Under the pieces are notes generated by a model, which saw only the letters and a program-made list of their open reading frames with translations, had not been told where the DNA came from and did no database searches. Source: Streptomyces sp. ATexAB-D23 (lineage in GTDB: Bacteria > Actinomycetota > Actinomycetes > Streptomycetales > Streptomycetaceae). Taken from it: a DNA stretch of 64,000 nt. Below are positions 19,001 to 27,798 of this stretch, in pieces (within the stretch, counting starts at the first letter, position 1; every line of letters begins with the position of its first letter). The position numbers and the translations under genes were made by a program. The stretch is taken from positions 774-64,773 of the forward strand of contig NZ_KB892005.1 in assembly GCF_000373645.1 (NCBI RefSeq). Reading direction: 5' to 3'.

Positions 19001-19570
19001 GTGAGCATCGATCCGTCCTCGATTCCTAACTTCGGGGGCCAGCCCGAACCGCAGGCGGCAGGACCGGAGGGCCCCGTCGTCCCTGACCAGGACCTCGTCA
19101 AGCAGCTGCTGGACCAGATGGAGCTGAAGTACGTCGTCGACGACGAGGGTGACCTCGCCGCGCCGTGGGAGGAATTCCGCACGTACTTCATGTTCCGCGG
19201 CGAGGGCGAGCAGCAGGTCTTCTCGGTCCGCACGTTCTACGACCGCCCGCACGACACGGACCAGCGCCCGGTCCTCCTCGACGCGATCGACGACTGGAAC
19301 CGCCGCACCCTGTGGCCCAAGGTCTACACGCACACCCACGAGCCCGAGGAGGGCTCGGAGGAGACCAGTGCCTCGATCCGCCTGATCGGTGAGGCGCAGA
19401 TGCTCATCGGCACCGGCGTCTCCCTGGAGCACTTCGTCTCCTCGACGGTCAGCTGGGTGCGTGCCTCCATCGAGTTCGACAAGTGGCTGCTGGAGCGCCT
19501 GGGCCTGGCCCCGGCCGAGCAGAAGGCCGCCGACGGCGCGGAGGGCACGGAGTCCGCTCCGGAAGCCTGA
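19001..19570 (+). CDS. YbjN-domain protein
   Basis: A 189-aa cytoplasmic protein. Residues of about 28-165 match the YbjN fold, seen as LVKQLLDQMELKYVVDDEGD, then FRTYFMFRGEG and the long C-terminal helix region. YbjN proteins resemble secretion chaperones in fold, and their role in actinobacteria is unknown. The GTG at 19001 follows GAAGGGA at the right distance, and the upstream in-frame codons look non-coding. A very strong hairpin immediately after the gene isolates it from the converging aminotransferase. Confidence 0.8.
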   Translation: MSIDPSSIPNFGGQPEPQAAGPEGPVVPDQDLVKQLLDQMELKYVVDDEGDLAAPWEEFRTYFMFRGEGEQQVFSVRTFYDRPHDTDQRPVLLDAIDDWNRRTLWPKVYTHTHEPEEGSEETSASIRLIGEAQMLIGTGVSLEHFVSSTVSWVRASIEFDKWLLERLGLAPAEQKAADGAEGTESAPEA

Positions 19571-19580
19571 GCGACCGCAC

Positions 19581-19627
19581 ACACGACGGAGCCCGGCGCG
19601 GGAGTCCCGCGCCGGGCTCCGTCGTGT
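19581..19627. terminator. bidirectional terminator
   Basis: About 23 complementary bases on each side (centre near 19604) between the YbjN gene and the converging aminotransferase gene form one of the strongest hairpins in the window. Confidence 0.85.
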
Positions 19628-19628
19628 C

Positions 19629-20816
19629 TCACAGCTTCCCGAGCCGGGTGACGGCCTCCTGGAGCACCTCGGTCCGCTTGCAGAAGGTGAACCGGACGAA
19701 GGGGGCGCCCTGGTCCCGGTGGTCGTAGAAGACGGCGTTGGGGACGGCCACCACCCCGCACCGCTCGGGCAGCGCCCGGCAGAACGCGATCCCGTCGCCG
19801 GAGGCGTCGAGCGGCCGGATGTCGGTGGTGACGAAGTACGTGCCGGCCGGCCGGTAGACCGCGAACCCGGCGTCGGCGAGCCCGGCGCACAGCAGGTCCC
19901 GCTTGGCCAGCAGATCCGCGCGCAGCTCCGCGTAGAAGCGGTCGGGCAGCCGCAGCGCCTCGGCGACGGCGTACTGGAGGGGCCCGCCGGAGACGTACGT
20001 CAGGAACTGCTTCGCCGAGCGGGCCGCCGCCACCAGCTCCGGGCTCCCGGTGATCCAGCCGATCTTCCAGCCGGTGTACGAGAACGTCTTGCCGGCCGAG
20101 CTGATGGTGACCGTGCGCTCGCGCATGCCGGGGAAGCCGGCCAGCGGCAGGTGTTCGCCCTCGAACACCAGGTGCTCGTAGACCTCGTCGGTGACGACCA
20201 GCAGATCGCGCTCGCACGCCAGCTCGGCGACGGCGGTCAGTTCCTCGCGGGTCAGGACGGTGCCGGTGGGATTGTGCGGGGTGTTGATCAGCAGCAGCCG
20301 GGTACGCGGGGTGACGGCCGCGCGCAGTTCGTCGAGATCCAGCCGGTAGGTGCCCGCAGAGGTGTCGGGACGCAGGGTGACGGGAACGCGGGTGGCGCCC
20401 GCCATGGCGATGCAGGCGGCGTACGAGTCGTAGTACGGCTCCAGCGCGATGACCTCGTCACCGGGCTCCAGGAGCGCCAGGAGGGAGGCGGCGATGGCCT
20501 CGGTGGCGCCCGCGGTGACCAGGACCTCGGTGTCGGGGTCGTACGCCAGGCCGTAGCGGTGCTGCTGATGGGCGGCGATCGCGGTGCGCAGCTCGGGGAT
20601 GCCGGGGCCCGGCGGGTACTGGTTCCCGTGCCCGGCGCGCAGGGCACGGACCGCGGCCTCGCGGACCTCCTCGGGGCCGTCGGTGTCCGGGAAGCCCTGG
20701 CCGAGGTTGATGGCTCCGGTGCGGACGGCCAGCGCGGACATCTCCGCGAAGATCGTCGTGCCGAACTCGGCGAGGCGGCGGTTGAGCAGCGGTCGTCCCT
20801 GTGTCATGACCGTCAT
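19629..20816 (-). CDS. class I/II PLP-dependent aminotransferase (kynurenine/methionine aminotransferase-like)
   Basis: A 395-aa fold-type I enzyme. The PLP lysine is in SSAGKTFSYTGWKIGW; NTPHNPTG and TDEVYEHL supply the other cofactor contacts. The N-terminal INLGQGFPDTDGP is typical of the YbdL/kynurenine aminotransferase branch that transaminates kynurenine, glutamine, methionine or aromatic amino acids. The true substrate cannot be read, but kynA-kynU 9 kb away make kynurenine at least available in the cell. An alternative ATG lies three codons in. It converges on the YbjN gene. Confidence 0.88.
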   Translation of the reverse strand: MTVMTQGRPLLNRRLAEFGTTIFAEMSALAVRTGAINLGQGFPDTDGPEEVREAAVRALRAGHGNQYPPGPGIPELRTAIAAHQQHRYGLAYDPDTEVLVTAGATEAIAASLLALLEPGDEVIALEPYYDSYAACIAMAGATRVPVTLRPDTSAGTYRLDLDELRAAVTPRTRLLLINTPHNPTGTVLTREELTAVAELACERDLLVVTDEVYEHLVFEGEHLPLAGFPGMRERTVTISSAGKTFSYTGWKIGWITGSPELVAAARSAKQFLTYVSGGPLQYAVAEALRLPDRFYAELRADLLAKRDLLCAGLADAGFAVYRPAGTYFVTTDIRPLDASGDGIAFCRALPERCGVVAVPNAVFYDHRDQGAPFVRFTFCKRTEVLQEAVTRLGKL

Positions 20817-20942
20817 CCTGCGCGCAAGCTCTGGAGTTGCTCAAGTCTGCTTTGGGCCTGTCGGGGTGCGGGCATTCGCCTTCCACGCCGGAATCGGCGC
20901 GAAGCGGGGGCCTCGCTTCGGGGGACGGAAGGACGTGAGGTC

Positions 20943-21236
20943 ATGAGTGGTGTGCTGGGCTGGCTGATCCTGGGCGTGGCGGTCGTCGTCCTCGTGGCGA
21001 GGCTGGCGGGGGTCGGCGGCAAGGGGCGTGCGCCGACGCGTGGCAGGCGGCGCGGTGCCGTGGGCGGTGGCGCGGGCGGGGGCAGCTGGTGGGCCGGGGG
21101 CGGCGACGGTGGCTCGTCCTGCGGCAGTGGCGGTCACTCGGGTGGTCATTCCGGCGGTCATTCCTGCGGCGGGGGTTCCTCCTGTGGCGGCGGCTCCTCC
21201 TGCGGTGGCGGAGGCGGCTGCGGCGGAGGCAGCTGA
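20943..21236 (+). CDS. small membrane protein with Gly/Ser/His/Cys-rich tail
   Basis: A 97-aa protein from ATG 20943 (GGAAGGACGTGAGG upstream). Residues 4-24 form one membrane helix (VLGWLILGVAVVVLVARLAG), followed by a basic stretch with GRAPTRGRRRG, then about 55 residues of Gly-rich sequence carrying repeated GGHS units and several GGGSSCGG units. The Cys and His clusters look able to bind metal or be modified; that is speculation. The long open frame overlapping its 5' side in the same phase is spurious because the start codon and RBS fit here. Function unknown. Confidence 0.62.
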   Translation: MSGVLGWLILGVAVVVLVARLAGVGGKGRAPTRGRRRGAVGGGAGGGSWWAGGGDGGSSCGSGGHSGGHSGGHSCGGGSSCGGGSSCGGGGGCGGGS

Positions 21237-21549
21237 CACGGGGCAGCTGGTCCGCGAGGGGCCCGGCGGGACGGGTGTGACACACGCCAAGTCCCGCTGG
21301 GTTCCTTTTTGTTGGGCCTGAAGGCGGGTCTGCGGTGAACAGATGAGCGGAAGGCCCCCGGGGGGATGGAAACCCCGGCAAGTTGGGCAAAAACGCTGTG
21401 AGTGCGGCGTAGTTCGTGATTCCCTCGGTGGAGAGAACATTCAGCCCTCGGACCCCAGTTGGACCTGATCGGGCGCTTCCCACCTCCCACGCGCACGGCG
21501 CGGGGGCGTCCCCTGTCCATGTGTCCATGCGTGTTTGCGGAGCCGATCC
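21237..21549. other. 313-bp intergenic region, no gene seen
   Basis: This non-coding stretch separates the Gly/Cys-rich gene from the DUF2617 gene. It holds short imperfect hairpins (for example GGCCCCCGGGGGGATGG near 21353) but no clear terminator, operator or RNA gene. It presumably holds the promoter of the DUF2617 gene. Confidence 0.5.
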
Positions 21550-22071
21550 ATGCTCACGACCCTTCATACGGCCTATTCCGATACCCGTGCCGCCGATCTC
21601 GCCTGGGCGCTGGGGCGCGAACCGCTCCCGGCGCTGGCCGTCCTCGACCTCGAACTCGCGGGCGCCACAATGCAGTTGAGGCTGCTCGGGGCGTCCCATC
21701 AGGTGCTCCTGGAGGAGGAGCGCGGCAGCTGTTCCGAAACCGTCGCCTGCATGCCCGGCAGCAGTACCCCGCTGCCCCTGGGCGTCGCCAAACGGATCGG
21801 CGACTGGGAGTACGAGTTCGCGGCCCGCGTCGAGACGCTCGGAGCGGGTTCCTTCGCCGGCCGCGCCCAGGAGTTGCTGGCGCTCGTCGCCGATCATCCC
21901 CATGGGCTGGCCGGTACGTTCCCGGGCAGCCCGCACGCCTTCACCGCCATGCTCGCCCAGCGCACCGAGGGGCAGGTGCGGTGGCGCACCTGGCACGCGT
22001 ACCCGCAGGAGGGGCAGCTGGTGGTGACGCGGACCCGGGTGGGCGTGCGGATGCCGGCGGCGGCGCTGTGA
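21550..22071 (+). CDS. DUF2617 family protein
   Basis: A 173-aa protein beginning MLTTLHTAYSDTRAADLAWAL; ATG 21550 is chosen because the shared family N-terminus starts there, five codons inside the longest frame. It has no signal peptide or membrane helix. The internal RLLGASHQVLLEEE and the His-rich PHGLAGTFPGSPHAF segments match my memory of DUF2617, an actinobacterial family of unknown function found next to membrane-bound aminopropyltransferases, as here. The gap to the next gene is 84 bp on the same strand, so joint expression is likely. Confidence 0.75.
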   Translation: MLTTLHTAYSDTRAADLAWALGREPLPALAVLDLELAGATMQLRLLGASHQVLLEEERGSCSETVACMPGSSTPLPLGVAKRIGDWEYEFAARVETLGAGSFAGRAQELLALVADHPHGLAGTFPGSPHAFTAMLAQRTEGQVRWRTWHAYPQEGQLVVTRTRVGVRMPAAAL

Positions 22072-22155
22072 CGGACGCCGACTGCGCCGCGGGTGCGCCG
22101 GTTGCACCCTTGTGGGTGACAAACGGCGACGAGTCAGTGACGTAGCGTTCGCGGC

Positions 22156-23754
22156 ATGATCGACCAGCATATGTCGCTGCGAGGGGGCGCGGCGCGGCTT
22201 CCCGTCCGGCCGAGGACCGGTCGGTACCTCGTGCTGGCCGCCGTCTTCGTCTGTGCAGCCTGTGGACTGGTGTACGAGCTCGAACTGGTCGCGCTCGCCT
22301 CGTACCTGATCGGTGATTCGGTCACCCAGGCGTCCGTCGTGCTGTCCGTGATGGTGTTCGCGATGGGCATCGGCTCGCTGCTCGCGAAACGTTTACGCAA
22401 CCGGGCCGCGGTGGGCTTCGGGCTGATCGAGGCGGCGCTCGCCCTGGTCGGGGGCTTCTCCGCGCTGGTGCTGTACGCGTCGTTCGCCTGGTTCGGGGAG
22501 TCGAGGTACGCGCTGGTCGGGTTCTCGCTGACGATCGGCATCCTGATCGGTGCCGAGATCCCCCTGCTGATGACGCTGATCCAGCGGGTGGACCGGCAGG
22601 ACGCGGGCGGGGCCGTCGCCGATCTCTTCGCCGCGGACTACGTGGGGGCGCTCGTCGGCGGTCTCGCGTTCCCGTTCCTGCTGCTGCCGGTGCTCGGACA
22701 GCTGACCGGCGCGCTGCTGACCGGCGCGGTGAACGCGGCGGCGGGCGGGGCGCTGGTGCTGTGGGTGTTCCGGCGGGATGTGCCGCCCCGGTCCAGGTGG
22801 CTGCTGATCGCCGCCAACGCGACGGTGATCGCCGTGCTGGCCACGGCCGCGCTGCTGGCCGACGACTTCGAGCGGGCGGCGCGGCGCGCGGTGTACGGGG
22901 ACCAGGTGCGGGTCGCCGTGCAGACGGACGTGCAGGAGGTCGTGCTGACCGGTGCGGGCCGCAGTTCCCTGGACCTCTATCTGGACGGGCGGCTGCGGGT
23001 CAGCGCGCGCGACGAGTACCGCTACCACGAGGCGCTGGTGCACCCGGCGATGAACGGGACGCACGCCAGGGTGCTGATCCTGGGCGGCGGTGACGGGCTG
23101 GCGGCACGGGAGGTGCTGCGCTACCCGGGCGTGCGGGACGTGACGCTGGTGGAGCTGGACCCCACCGTCACCCGACTGGCCCGTACGGACCACGCCCTCT
23201 CCGCGCTGAACGGGCACGCGCTGGACGACCCCCGGGTGACGGCGGTGACCGGCGACGCGTTCACCTGGCTGCGCACGGCCCACGGGCGCTACGACGTGGT
23301 GATCTCCGATCTGCCGGACCCCGGGATCTCGGCGAGCACCAAGCTCTACTCGGCGGAGTTCTACGGTCTGGTCACCGAGGCCCTCGCGCCGGGCGGCCGC
23401 GTGGTGGTGCACGGCGGCCCGCCCGTCGGCCGGCCGCGTACGTACTGGACGGTCGACGCGTCGATGCGGGCGGCCGGGCTGCGTCCGCGCCCCTACCGGG
23501 TCGGCGGGCGCTGCTCGGGCTTCGTGGTGGGCCCCGACCGGGCCTCGGCCGACACGGACGGGGACCACGGCTGGGGGTTCCTGCTGGCCTCGGCGGGCGC
23601 GCGGCCCGCGCTCGGCCTGGACCCGCGGGCGCCCGCGCTGCGCTCCCTGACCCTGCCGGGGCTGCGGGACGCGGGGCGCAGGGCGGAGGCCGGGCGGCTG
23701 TCCGGGCTGAAGCCGTCGACGCTGGTGCACCCCCGCTACTGGGAGGAGCGGTGA
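22156..23754 (+). CDS. speE: membrane-anchored polyamine aminopropyltransferase (spermidine synthase-like)
   Basis: A 532-aa protein with an N-terminal membrane domain of about seven helices (residues 25-235) fused to a C-terminal spermidine synthase domain. The latter shows the decarboxylated-SAM-binding motif [15 protein letters not shown], the acidic VELDP strand end and SDLPDPG, the catalytic Asp loop. The expected reaction transfers aminopropyl to putrescine or a related amine. The membrane fusion is common in actinobacteria, but its substrate is not established, so the symbol is by domain only. It follows DUF2617 in the same direction. Confidence 0.85.
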   Translation: MIDQHMSLRGGAARLPVRPRTGRYLVLAAVFVCAACGLVYELELVALASYLIGDSVTQASVVLSVMVFAMGIGSLLAKRLRNRAAVGFGLIEAALALVGGFSALVLYASFAWFGESRYALVGFSLTIGILIGAEIPLLMTLIQRVDRQDAGGAVADLFAADYVGALVGGLAFPFLLLPVLGQLTGALLTGAVNAAAGGALVLWVFRRDVPPRSRWLLIAANATVIAVLATAALLADDFERAARRAVYGDQVRVAVQTDVQEVVLTGAGRSSLDLYLDGRLRVSARDEYRYHEALVHPAMNGTHARVLILGGGDGLAAREVLRYPGVRDVTLVELDPTVTRLARTDHALSALNGHALDDPRVTAVTGDAFTWLRTAHGRYDVVISDLPDPGISASTKLYSAEFYGLVTEALAPGGRVVVHGGPPVGRPRTYWTVDASMRAAGLRPRPYRVGGRCSGFVVGPDRASADTDGDHGWGFLLASAGARPALGLDPRAPALRSLTLPGLRDAGRRAEAGRLSGLKPSTLVHPRYWEER

Positions 23755-23836
23755 GGCGGTCCGGCGGGCGGTGCCGGTCAGTCGCGGGGTGCGGAAGCGC
23801 TGACGTGACGGCCGGGGCTGAGTAGGCTCGGTTTCC

Positions 23837-24946
23837 ATGGAGCATGAGGTGTTCGTTCCGGTTCCGGTCCCGGCCCTGCGGCGGACGCTGGGCGATCCCG
23901 TCCGGGTCGCCCGTTGCGTCCCCGGGCTTCAGCAGGACGCCGACGCGTCGACGGGCCCCCTGGCAGGCCGGCTCAGAATCCGCGCGGGCGGCCACACGAT
24001 CACCTACCGGGGCACCCTGCGCCTCACCCCGCTGCCGGGCGACCCGGACGTGGACTCCGTGTACGCCGTCCTGGTGGAGGGCGAGGGCACGGAGGCCCGG
24101 GGCGGCGGTTCCGCGCAGCTCGCGCTGACCCTCCGGCTGACGGAGGGCGACGAGGGCACGTCGATCGCCTTCGGCGGCACGGTGAGCGGGGACGGGCGCC
24201 TGCGCGACCTGGACCCGGCGGCCGCGCTGTCGGCGGTCCACCGGCTGCTGGACCGGTTCGCGCAGCAGCTGGTGACGGAGTCGCTGGCCGCGCACGGGGA
24301 GGACTCCGGCGGGGAGCCGGGCGAGGGGTCCGGCGGCGGGACTGCCGGCGGCGAGGCGGACGGCGGCGAGGGGGCCGGTGGCGAGGCCGACGACCCGGGT
24401 GCTGCCGCCGTCACCGCGGACGAACTGGCCGTCGGGGAAGCGGTGGAGCAGGCGCTTGAGGAGGCCGCCGAGGAGGCGGACCAGACCGGCCCCGAGCCCT
24501 CGGCCGGATCACCGCTCACCGGGTCGGGGCCGATGGGCGGCGCCGACGAGGTGCTGCCCACGCACGAGGCCGCCGCCGACGAGGCCCCGGGCACGGAGCC
24601 GGGGAAGCAGGGCGGAGAACAGCCGGAGGAGCCGGGCGAGGAGCAGGAGGGGGACCGGGAGTCCGTGTTCGACGCCCCGATTCCGCCGTCGTCGCTCGAC
24701 CCGGTCGCCGGTATCGAGTTCACCGTTCCGGACGGGCCGCCGGCCGAGGCCGCGCACGCCCGGCGCACCATGATCGGGCGCAGCGCCGAGGAGGTCGACC
24801 ACGCCCCGCCGCGTGGCCGGTACGCCCCGGTGCCCTCGCCGGAGGCGGGCGGCGCGGGTGCCACGCTGCGCTGGGTCGCCCCGGCCGCCGCGCTCGCCCT
24901 CGCATCGGCGGTGGTCGTGAGCCGGGCGCTGCGGCGCCGGAGGTAG
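23837..24946 (+). CDS. SRPBCC (CoxG-like) domain protein with acidic linker and C-terminal TM
   Basis: A 369-aa protein. Residues 1-150 form the SRPBCC/CoxG domain (MEHEVFVPVPVPALRRTLGD, with VARCVPGL and the AALSAVHRLLDRFAQQL helix), which binds hydrophobic ligands in this superfamily and in CoxG anchors CO dehydrogenase to the membrane. A long Gly/Glu/Asp/Ala-rich linker follows (about 155-290), then a C-terminal membrane helix (WVAPAAALALASAVVVSRAL) and RRRR. No CO dehydrogenase genes are nearby, so the ligand is unknown. ATG 23837 is the only reasonable start. Confidence 0.75.
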   Translation: MEHEVFVPVPVPALRRTLGDPVRVARCVPGLQQDADASTGPLAGRLRIRAGGHTITYRGTLRLTPLPGDPDVDSVYAVLVEGEGTEARGGGSAQLALTLRLTEGDEGTSIAFGGTVSGDGRLRDLDPAAALSAVHRLLDRFAQQLVTESLAAHGEDSGGEPGEGSGGGTAGGEADGGEGAGGEADDPGAAAVTADELAVGEAVEQALEEAAEEADQTGPEPSAGSPLTGSGPMGGADEVLPTHEAAADEAPGTEPGKQGGEQPEEPGEEQEGDRESVFDAPIPPSSLDPVAGIEFTVPDGPPAEAAHARRTMIGRSAEEVDHAPPRGRYAPVPSPEAGGAGATLRWVAPAAALALASAVVVSRALRRRR

Positions 24947-24967
24947 CGGCGACAGTAGGCTCGTCCC

Positions 24968-25765
24968 GTGAGCAGCAGCGAGAAGGACGTCCGGCTCTCC
25001 GTCGGCGACACAGAGTTGACCGTGAACCCCGCCAACGGCTGCCGTATCAGCAGCCTGCGGATCGGCGGCACCGAACTGCTGCGGCAGGGGGAGCGGTACG
25101 GCTGCTTCCCGATGGTGCCGTGGTGCGGGCGCACCGAGAACGGGCAGTTCCGCGACGGCGGCGTCCTGCACCAACTGCCGCTGACCGCCCCTCCGCACGC
25201 CATCCACGGCACCGGCCGCGACACGGCGTGGAGGACCGCGCTGGAGAGCGGGACACAGGCGTCGTTCTACTACGACCTGGCCGACCCCTGGCCGTACCCG
25301 GGCCGGGTGACCCAGACCTTCGAACTGGCCGAGGACTCCCTCACGTTGGCCTTCGGCATCGAGACGTACGGGGACTCCTTCCCGGCGCAGGCGGGCTGGC
25401 ACCCGTGGTTCCGCCGCCGCCTCGACAGCGGCGAGGAGGTCCGGATCGACTTCGACGCCGCCTGGCAGGAGGAGCGCGGCGAGAACCACCTGCCGACCGG
25501 CCGCCGGGTTCCGCCCTCGGCCGGGCCGTGGGACGACTGCTTCGGGATGCCGGACGGCGTCGATGTCACCCTCACCTGGCCCGAGCGGCTGGAGCTGACC
25601 GTGAAGAGCCGGTCCGAGTGGGTGGTGATCTACGACGAGCAGGACGAGGCGGTCTGCGTGGAGCCGCAGTCCGGTCCGCCGAACGGGCTGAACACCGCCC
25701 CGCGCTATGTCACCCCGATCGAGCCGCTGGAGATCGCGACCACGTGGAGCTGGCGCCGGCTCTGA
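24968..25765 (+). CDS. aldose 1-epimerase family protein
   Basis: A 265-aa galactose-mutarotase-like beta-sandwich protein, starting at GTG 24968. It has MVPWCGRTENGQF, the PPHAIHGTGRD segment with a conserved His, the central AGWHPWFRR with the second His, and a late glutamate in CVEPQSGPPNGLN, the usual catalytic set of this fold (His, His, Glu). It would interconvert alpha and beta anomers of a hexose or act on a hexose-6-phosphate. It follows the SRPBCC gene by 21 bp and may share its transcript. Confidence 0.83.
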   Translation: MSSSEKDVRLSVGDTELTVNPANGCRISSLRIGGTELLRQGERYGCFPMVPWCGRTENGQFRDGGVLHQLPLTAPPHAIHGTGRDTAWRTALESGTQASFYYDLADPWPYPGRVTQTFELAEDSLTLAFGIETYGDSFPAQAGWHPWFRRRLDSGEEVRIDFDAAWQEERGENHLPTGRRVPPSAGPWDDCFGMPDGVDVTLTWPERLELTVKSRSEWVVIYDEQDEAVCVEPQSGPPNGLNTAPRYVTPIEPLEIATTWSWRRL

Positions 25766-25824
25766 GCCGCGGGCACCTCCGCCCGCCGGGGGCCCGCCCG
25801 CCCGGCGAGCCGGGGTCGGCTCCG

Positions 25825-25914
25825 GTATGGGCGCCGGCTCCGGTGCGGGCGCCGACTCCGGTGCGGCCACCGGCTCCGGCGTGGGCACCCGCTCCGGCGT
25901 GGGCACTCGCGGGA
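25825..25914 (+). repeat. five tandem copies of an 18-bp GC-rich unit
   Basis: Units begin at 25825, 25843, 25861, 25879 and 25897, each close to GTGCGGGCGCCGACTCCG; the last is partial. They fill the space between the epimerase stop and the pyrE start (25939). The unit is a multiple of three and leaves frames open, but no start, RBS or protein pattern fits, so it is treated as non-coding. Confidence 0.7.
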
Positions 25915-25938
25915 AACGGGCGCCTTATCCTCGTAGCC

Positions 25939-26478
25939 ATGACTGACGTACGCGCTGAGCTGCTCCAGCAGATCAAGGACAAGGCCGTGGTTCACGGCAA
26001 GGTGACGCTCTCCTCCGGCCTGGAGGCCGACTGGTACATCGATCTGCGTCGCATCACGCTGGACGGCAAGGCCGCTCCCATGGTCGGTCAGGTCATGCTC
26101 GACGCGACGGCGGAGCTGGACTACGACTGCGTGGGCGGTCTGACGCTGGGCGCCGACCCGGTCGCCACGTCGATGCTGCACGCCTCCGCGGCCCGGGGTC
26201 AGGAGCTGGACGCCTTCGTCGTCCGCAAGGCCCAGAAGGCCCATGGGATGCAGCGCCGGATCGAGGGCGCGGACGTCAAGGGCCGGCGCTGCCTCGTCGT
26301 GGAGGACACCTCGACGACCGGCGGCTCGCCGCTGACCGCCGTCGAGGCCGTGCGCGAGGCGGGCGGCGAGGTGGTCGCCGTCGCCGTGATCGTGGAGCGC
26401 GGTGCGGCCCCGGCCATCGCCGAGGCGGGCCTCCCGTACGTCCACGTGTACACGGTCCCGGACCTCGACCTGGGGTGA
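25939..26478 (+). CDS. pyrE: orotate phosphoribosyltransferase
   Basis: Makes orotidine 5'-monophosphate from orotate and PRPP in UMP synthesis. A 179-aa product from ATG 25939 (MTDVRAELLQQIKDKAV), with SSGLEADWYIDLR, GLTLGADPVATS, the catalytic loop FVVRKAQKAHG and the PRPP motif CLVVEDTSTTGG. Length and motifs are those of the standalone actinobacterial enzyme. The much longer open frame upstream covers tandem repeats and is not used. The stop is followed by the parS palindrome. Confidence 0.95.
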   Translation: MTDVRAELLQQIKDKAVVHGKVTLSSGLEADWYIDLRRITLDGKAAPMVGQVMLDATAELDYDCVGGLTLGADPVATSMLHASAARGQELDAFVVRKAQKAHGMQRRIEGADVKGRRCLVVEDTSTTGGSPLTAVEAVREAGGEVVAVAVIVERGAAPAIAEAGLPYVHVYTVPDLDLG

Positions 26479-26496
26479 CCTGCGGCTTTCTGCGAG

Positions 26497-26526
26497 GGCG
26501 GCCTGTTTCACGTGAAACAGGCCGCC
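26497..26526. other. parS: parS chromosome-partition site within a 30-bp perfect palindrome
   Basis: GTTTCACGTGAAAC at 26505-26518 matches the Streptomyces parS consensus exactly, the site bound by ParB to organise and segregate chromosomes during sporulation. The symmetry extends eight more bases each side (30 bp in all) and ends with TTT, so the same DNA could also work as the pyrE terminator. Streptomyces parS sites cluster around oriC, which places this window in the chromosome core. Confidence 0.9.
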
Positions 26527-26679
26527 TTTGTCGTACCCCTGCGAACCGGGGTCGCGAACGCTGGGGGACTCCGCCGGGTGGAGCCGGGACAGGAGTCTGG
26601 GAAGATGGGGGCGACGATGACGTCGCCCCCAGGTCAGGGACCAAGCAACGCACACCCGCACATCCCAAGGAGCGGACAG

Positions 26680-27702
26680 ATGCCCATCGCAACCCCCGAG
26701 GTCTACGCCGAGATGCTCGACCGGGCGAAGGCAGGCAAGTTCGCCTACCCGGCCATCAACGTGACCTCGACCCAGACCCTGCACGCTGCGCTGCGCGGCT
26801 TCGCGGAGGCCGAGAGCGACGGCATCGTTCAGATCTCGACCGGCGGCGCTGAGTTCCTGGGCGGCCAGTACAACAAGGACATGGTCACGGGCGCGGTCGC
26901 GCTGGCCGAGTTCGCGCACATCGTCGCCGCCAAGTACGACATCACCGTCGCGCTGCACACCGACCACTGCCCCAAGGACAAGCTGGACGGCTACGTCCGC
27001 CCGCTGCTCGACATCTCCGCCGAGCGCGTCGCCAAGGGTCTGAACCCGCTGTTCCAGTCGCACATGTGGGACGGCTCGGCCGAGACGCTGGCCGACAACC
27101 TGGCCCTCGGCCAGGAGCTGCTGGCCAAGGCCGCCGCCGCCAAGATCATCCTTGAGGTCGAGATCACCCCGACCGGTGGCGAGGAGGACGGCGTCACCCA
27201 CGAGATCAACGACGAGCTCTACACGACCGTCGACGACGCGCTGCGTACCGCCGAGGCGCTCGGCCTGGGTGAGAAGGGCCGCTACCTGCTGGCCGCCTCC
27301 TTCGGCAACGTGCACGGCGTCTACAAGCCGGGCAACGTCGTCCTGCGTCCGGAGCTGCTCAAGGACCTCCAGGAGGGTGTCGGCGCCAAGTACGGCAAGA
27401 CCTCCCCGTTCGACTTCGTCTTCCACGGTGGCTCCGGCTCCACCGCCGAGGAGATCGCCACCGCGCTGGAGAACGGCGTCGTGAAGATGAACCTCGACAC
27501 CGACACCCAGTACGCCTTCACCCGCCCGATCGTGGACCACGTGTTCCGCAACTACGACGGTGTGCTGAAGGTCGACGGCGAGGTCGGCAACAAGAAGGTC
27601 TACGACCCGCGCAGCTGGGGCAAGTCCGCCGAGGGCGGCATGGCCAAGCGCGTCACGGAGGCCTGCGCCAGCCTGCGGTCCACCGGCACCAAGCTGAAGT
27701 AA
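26680..27702 (+). CDS. fbaA: class II fructose-bisphosphate aldolase
   Basis: A zinc-dependent aldolase of glycolysis and gluconeogenesis that splits fructose 1,6-bisphosphate. A 340-aa product from ATG 26680, with AAGGAG before it. Metal-site histidines are in ALHTDHCPKDKLD and FGNVHGVY; FHGGSGS and MNLDTDTQ bind phosphate and substrate. This is the longer class IIA type. The upstream in-frame extension to 26512 begins inside the parS palindrome and is rejected. A terminator follows at 27721. Confidence 0.97.
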   Translation: MPIATPEVYAEMLDRAKAGKFAYPAINVTSTQTLHAALRGFAEAESDGIVQISTGGAEFLGGQYNKDMVTGAVALAEFAHIVAAKYDITVALHTDHCPKDKLDGYVRPLLDISAERVAKGLNPLFQSHMWDGSAETLADNLALGQELLAKAAAAKIILEVEITPTGGEEDGVTHEINDELYTTVDDALRTAEALGLGEKGRYLLAASFGNVHGVYKPGNVVLRPELLKDLQEGVGAKYGKTSPFDFVFHGGSGSTAEEIATALENGVVKMNLDTDTQYAFTRPIVDHVFRNYDGVLKVDGEVGNKKVYDPRSWGKSAEGGMAKRVTEACASLRSTGTKLK

Positions 27703-27720
27703 TCCGGTCCGGATGTACGG

Positions 27721-27758
27721 CGTGGGCCCGGCGACCCCTCGGGGTTGCCGGGCCCACG
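27721..27758 (+). terminator. terminator after fbaA
   Basis: CGTGGGCCCGGC and GCCGGGCCCACG pair, with an inner GACCCC/GGGGTT stem, 18 bp after the fbaA stop. Confidence 0.8.
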
Positions 27759-27798
27759 GCATGTCCGTGTCCGGCACGCACGATCCGAGGGAACAGCT

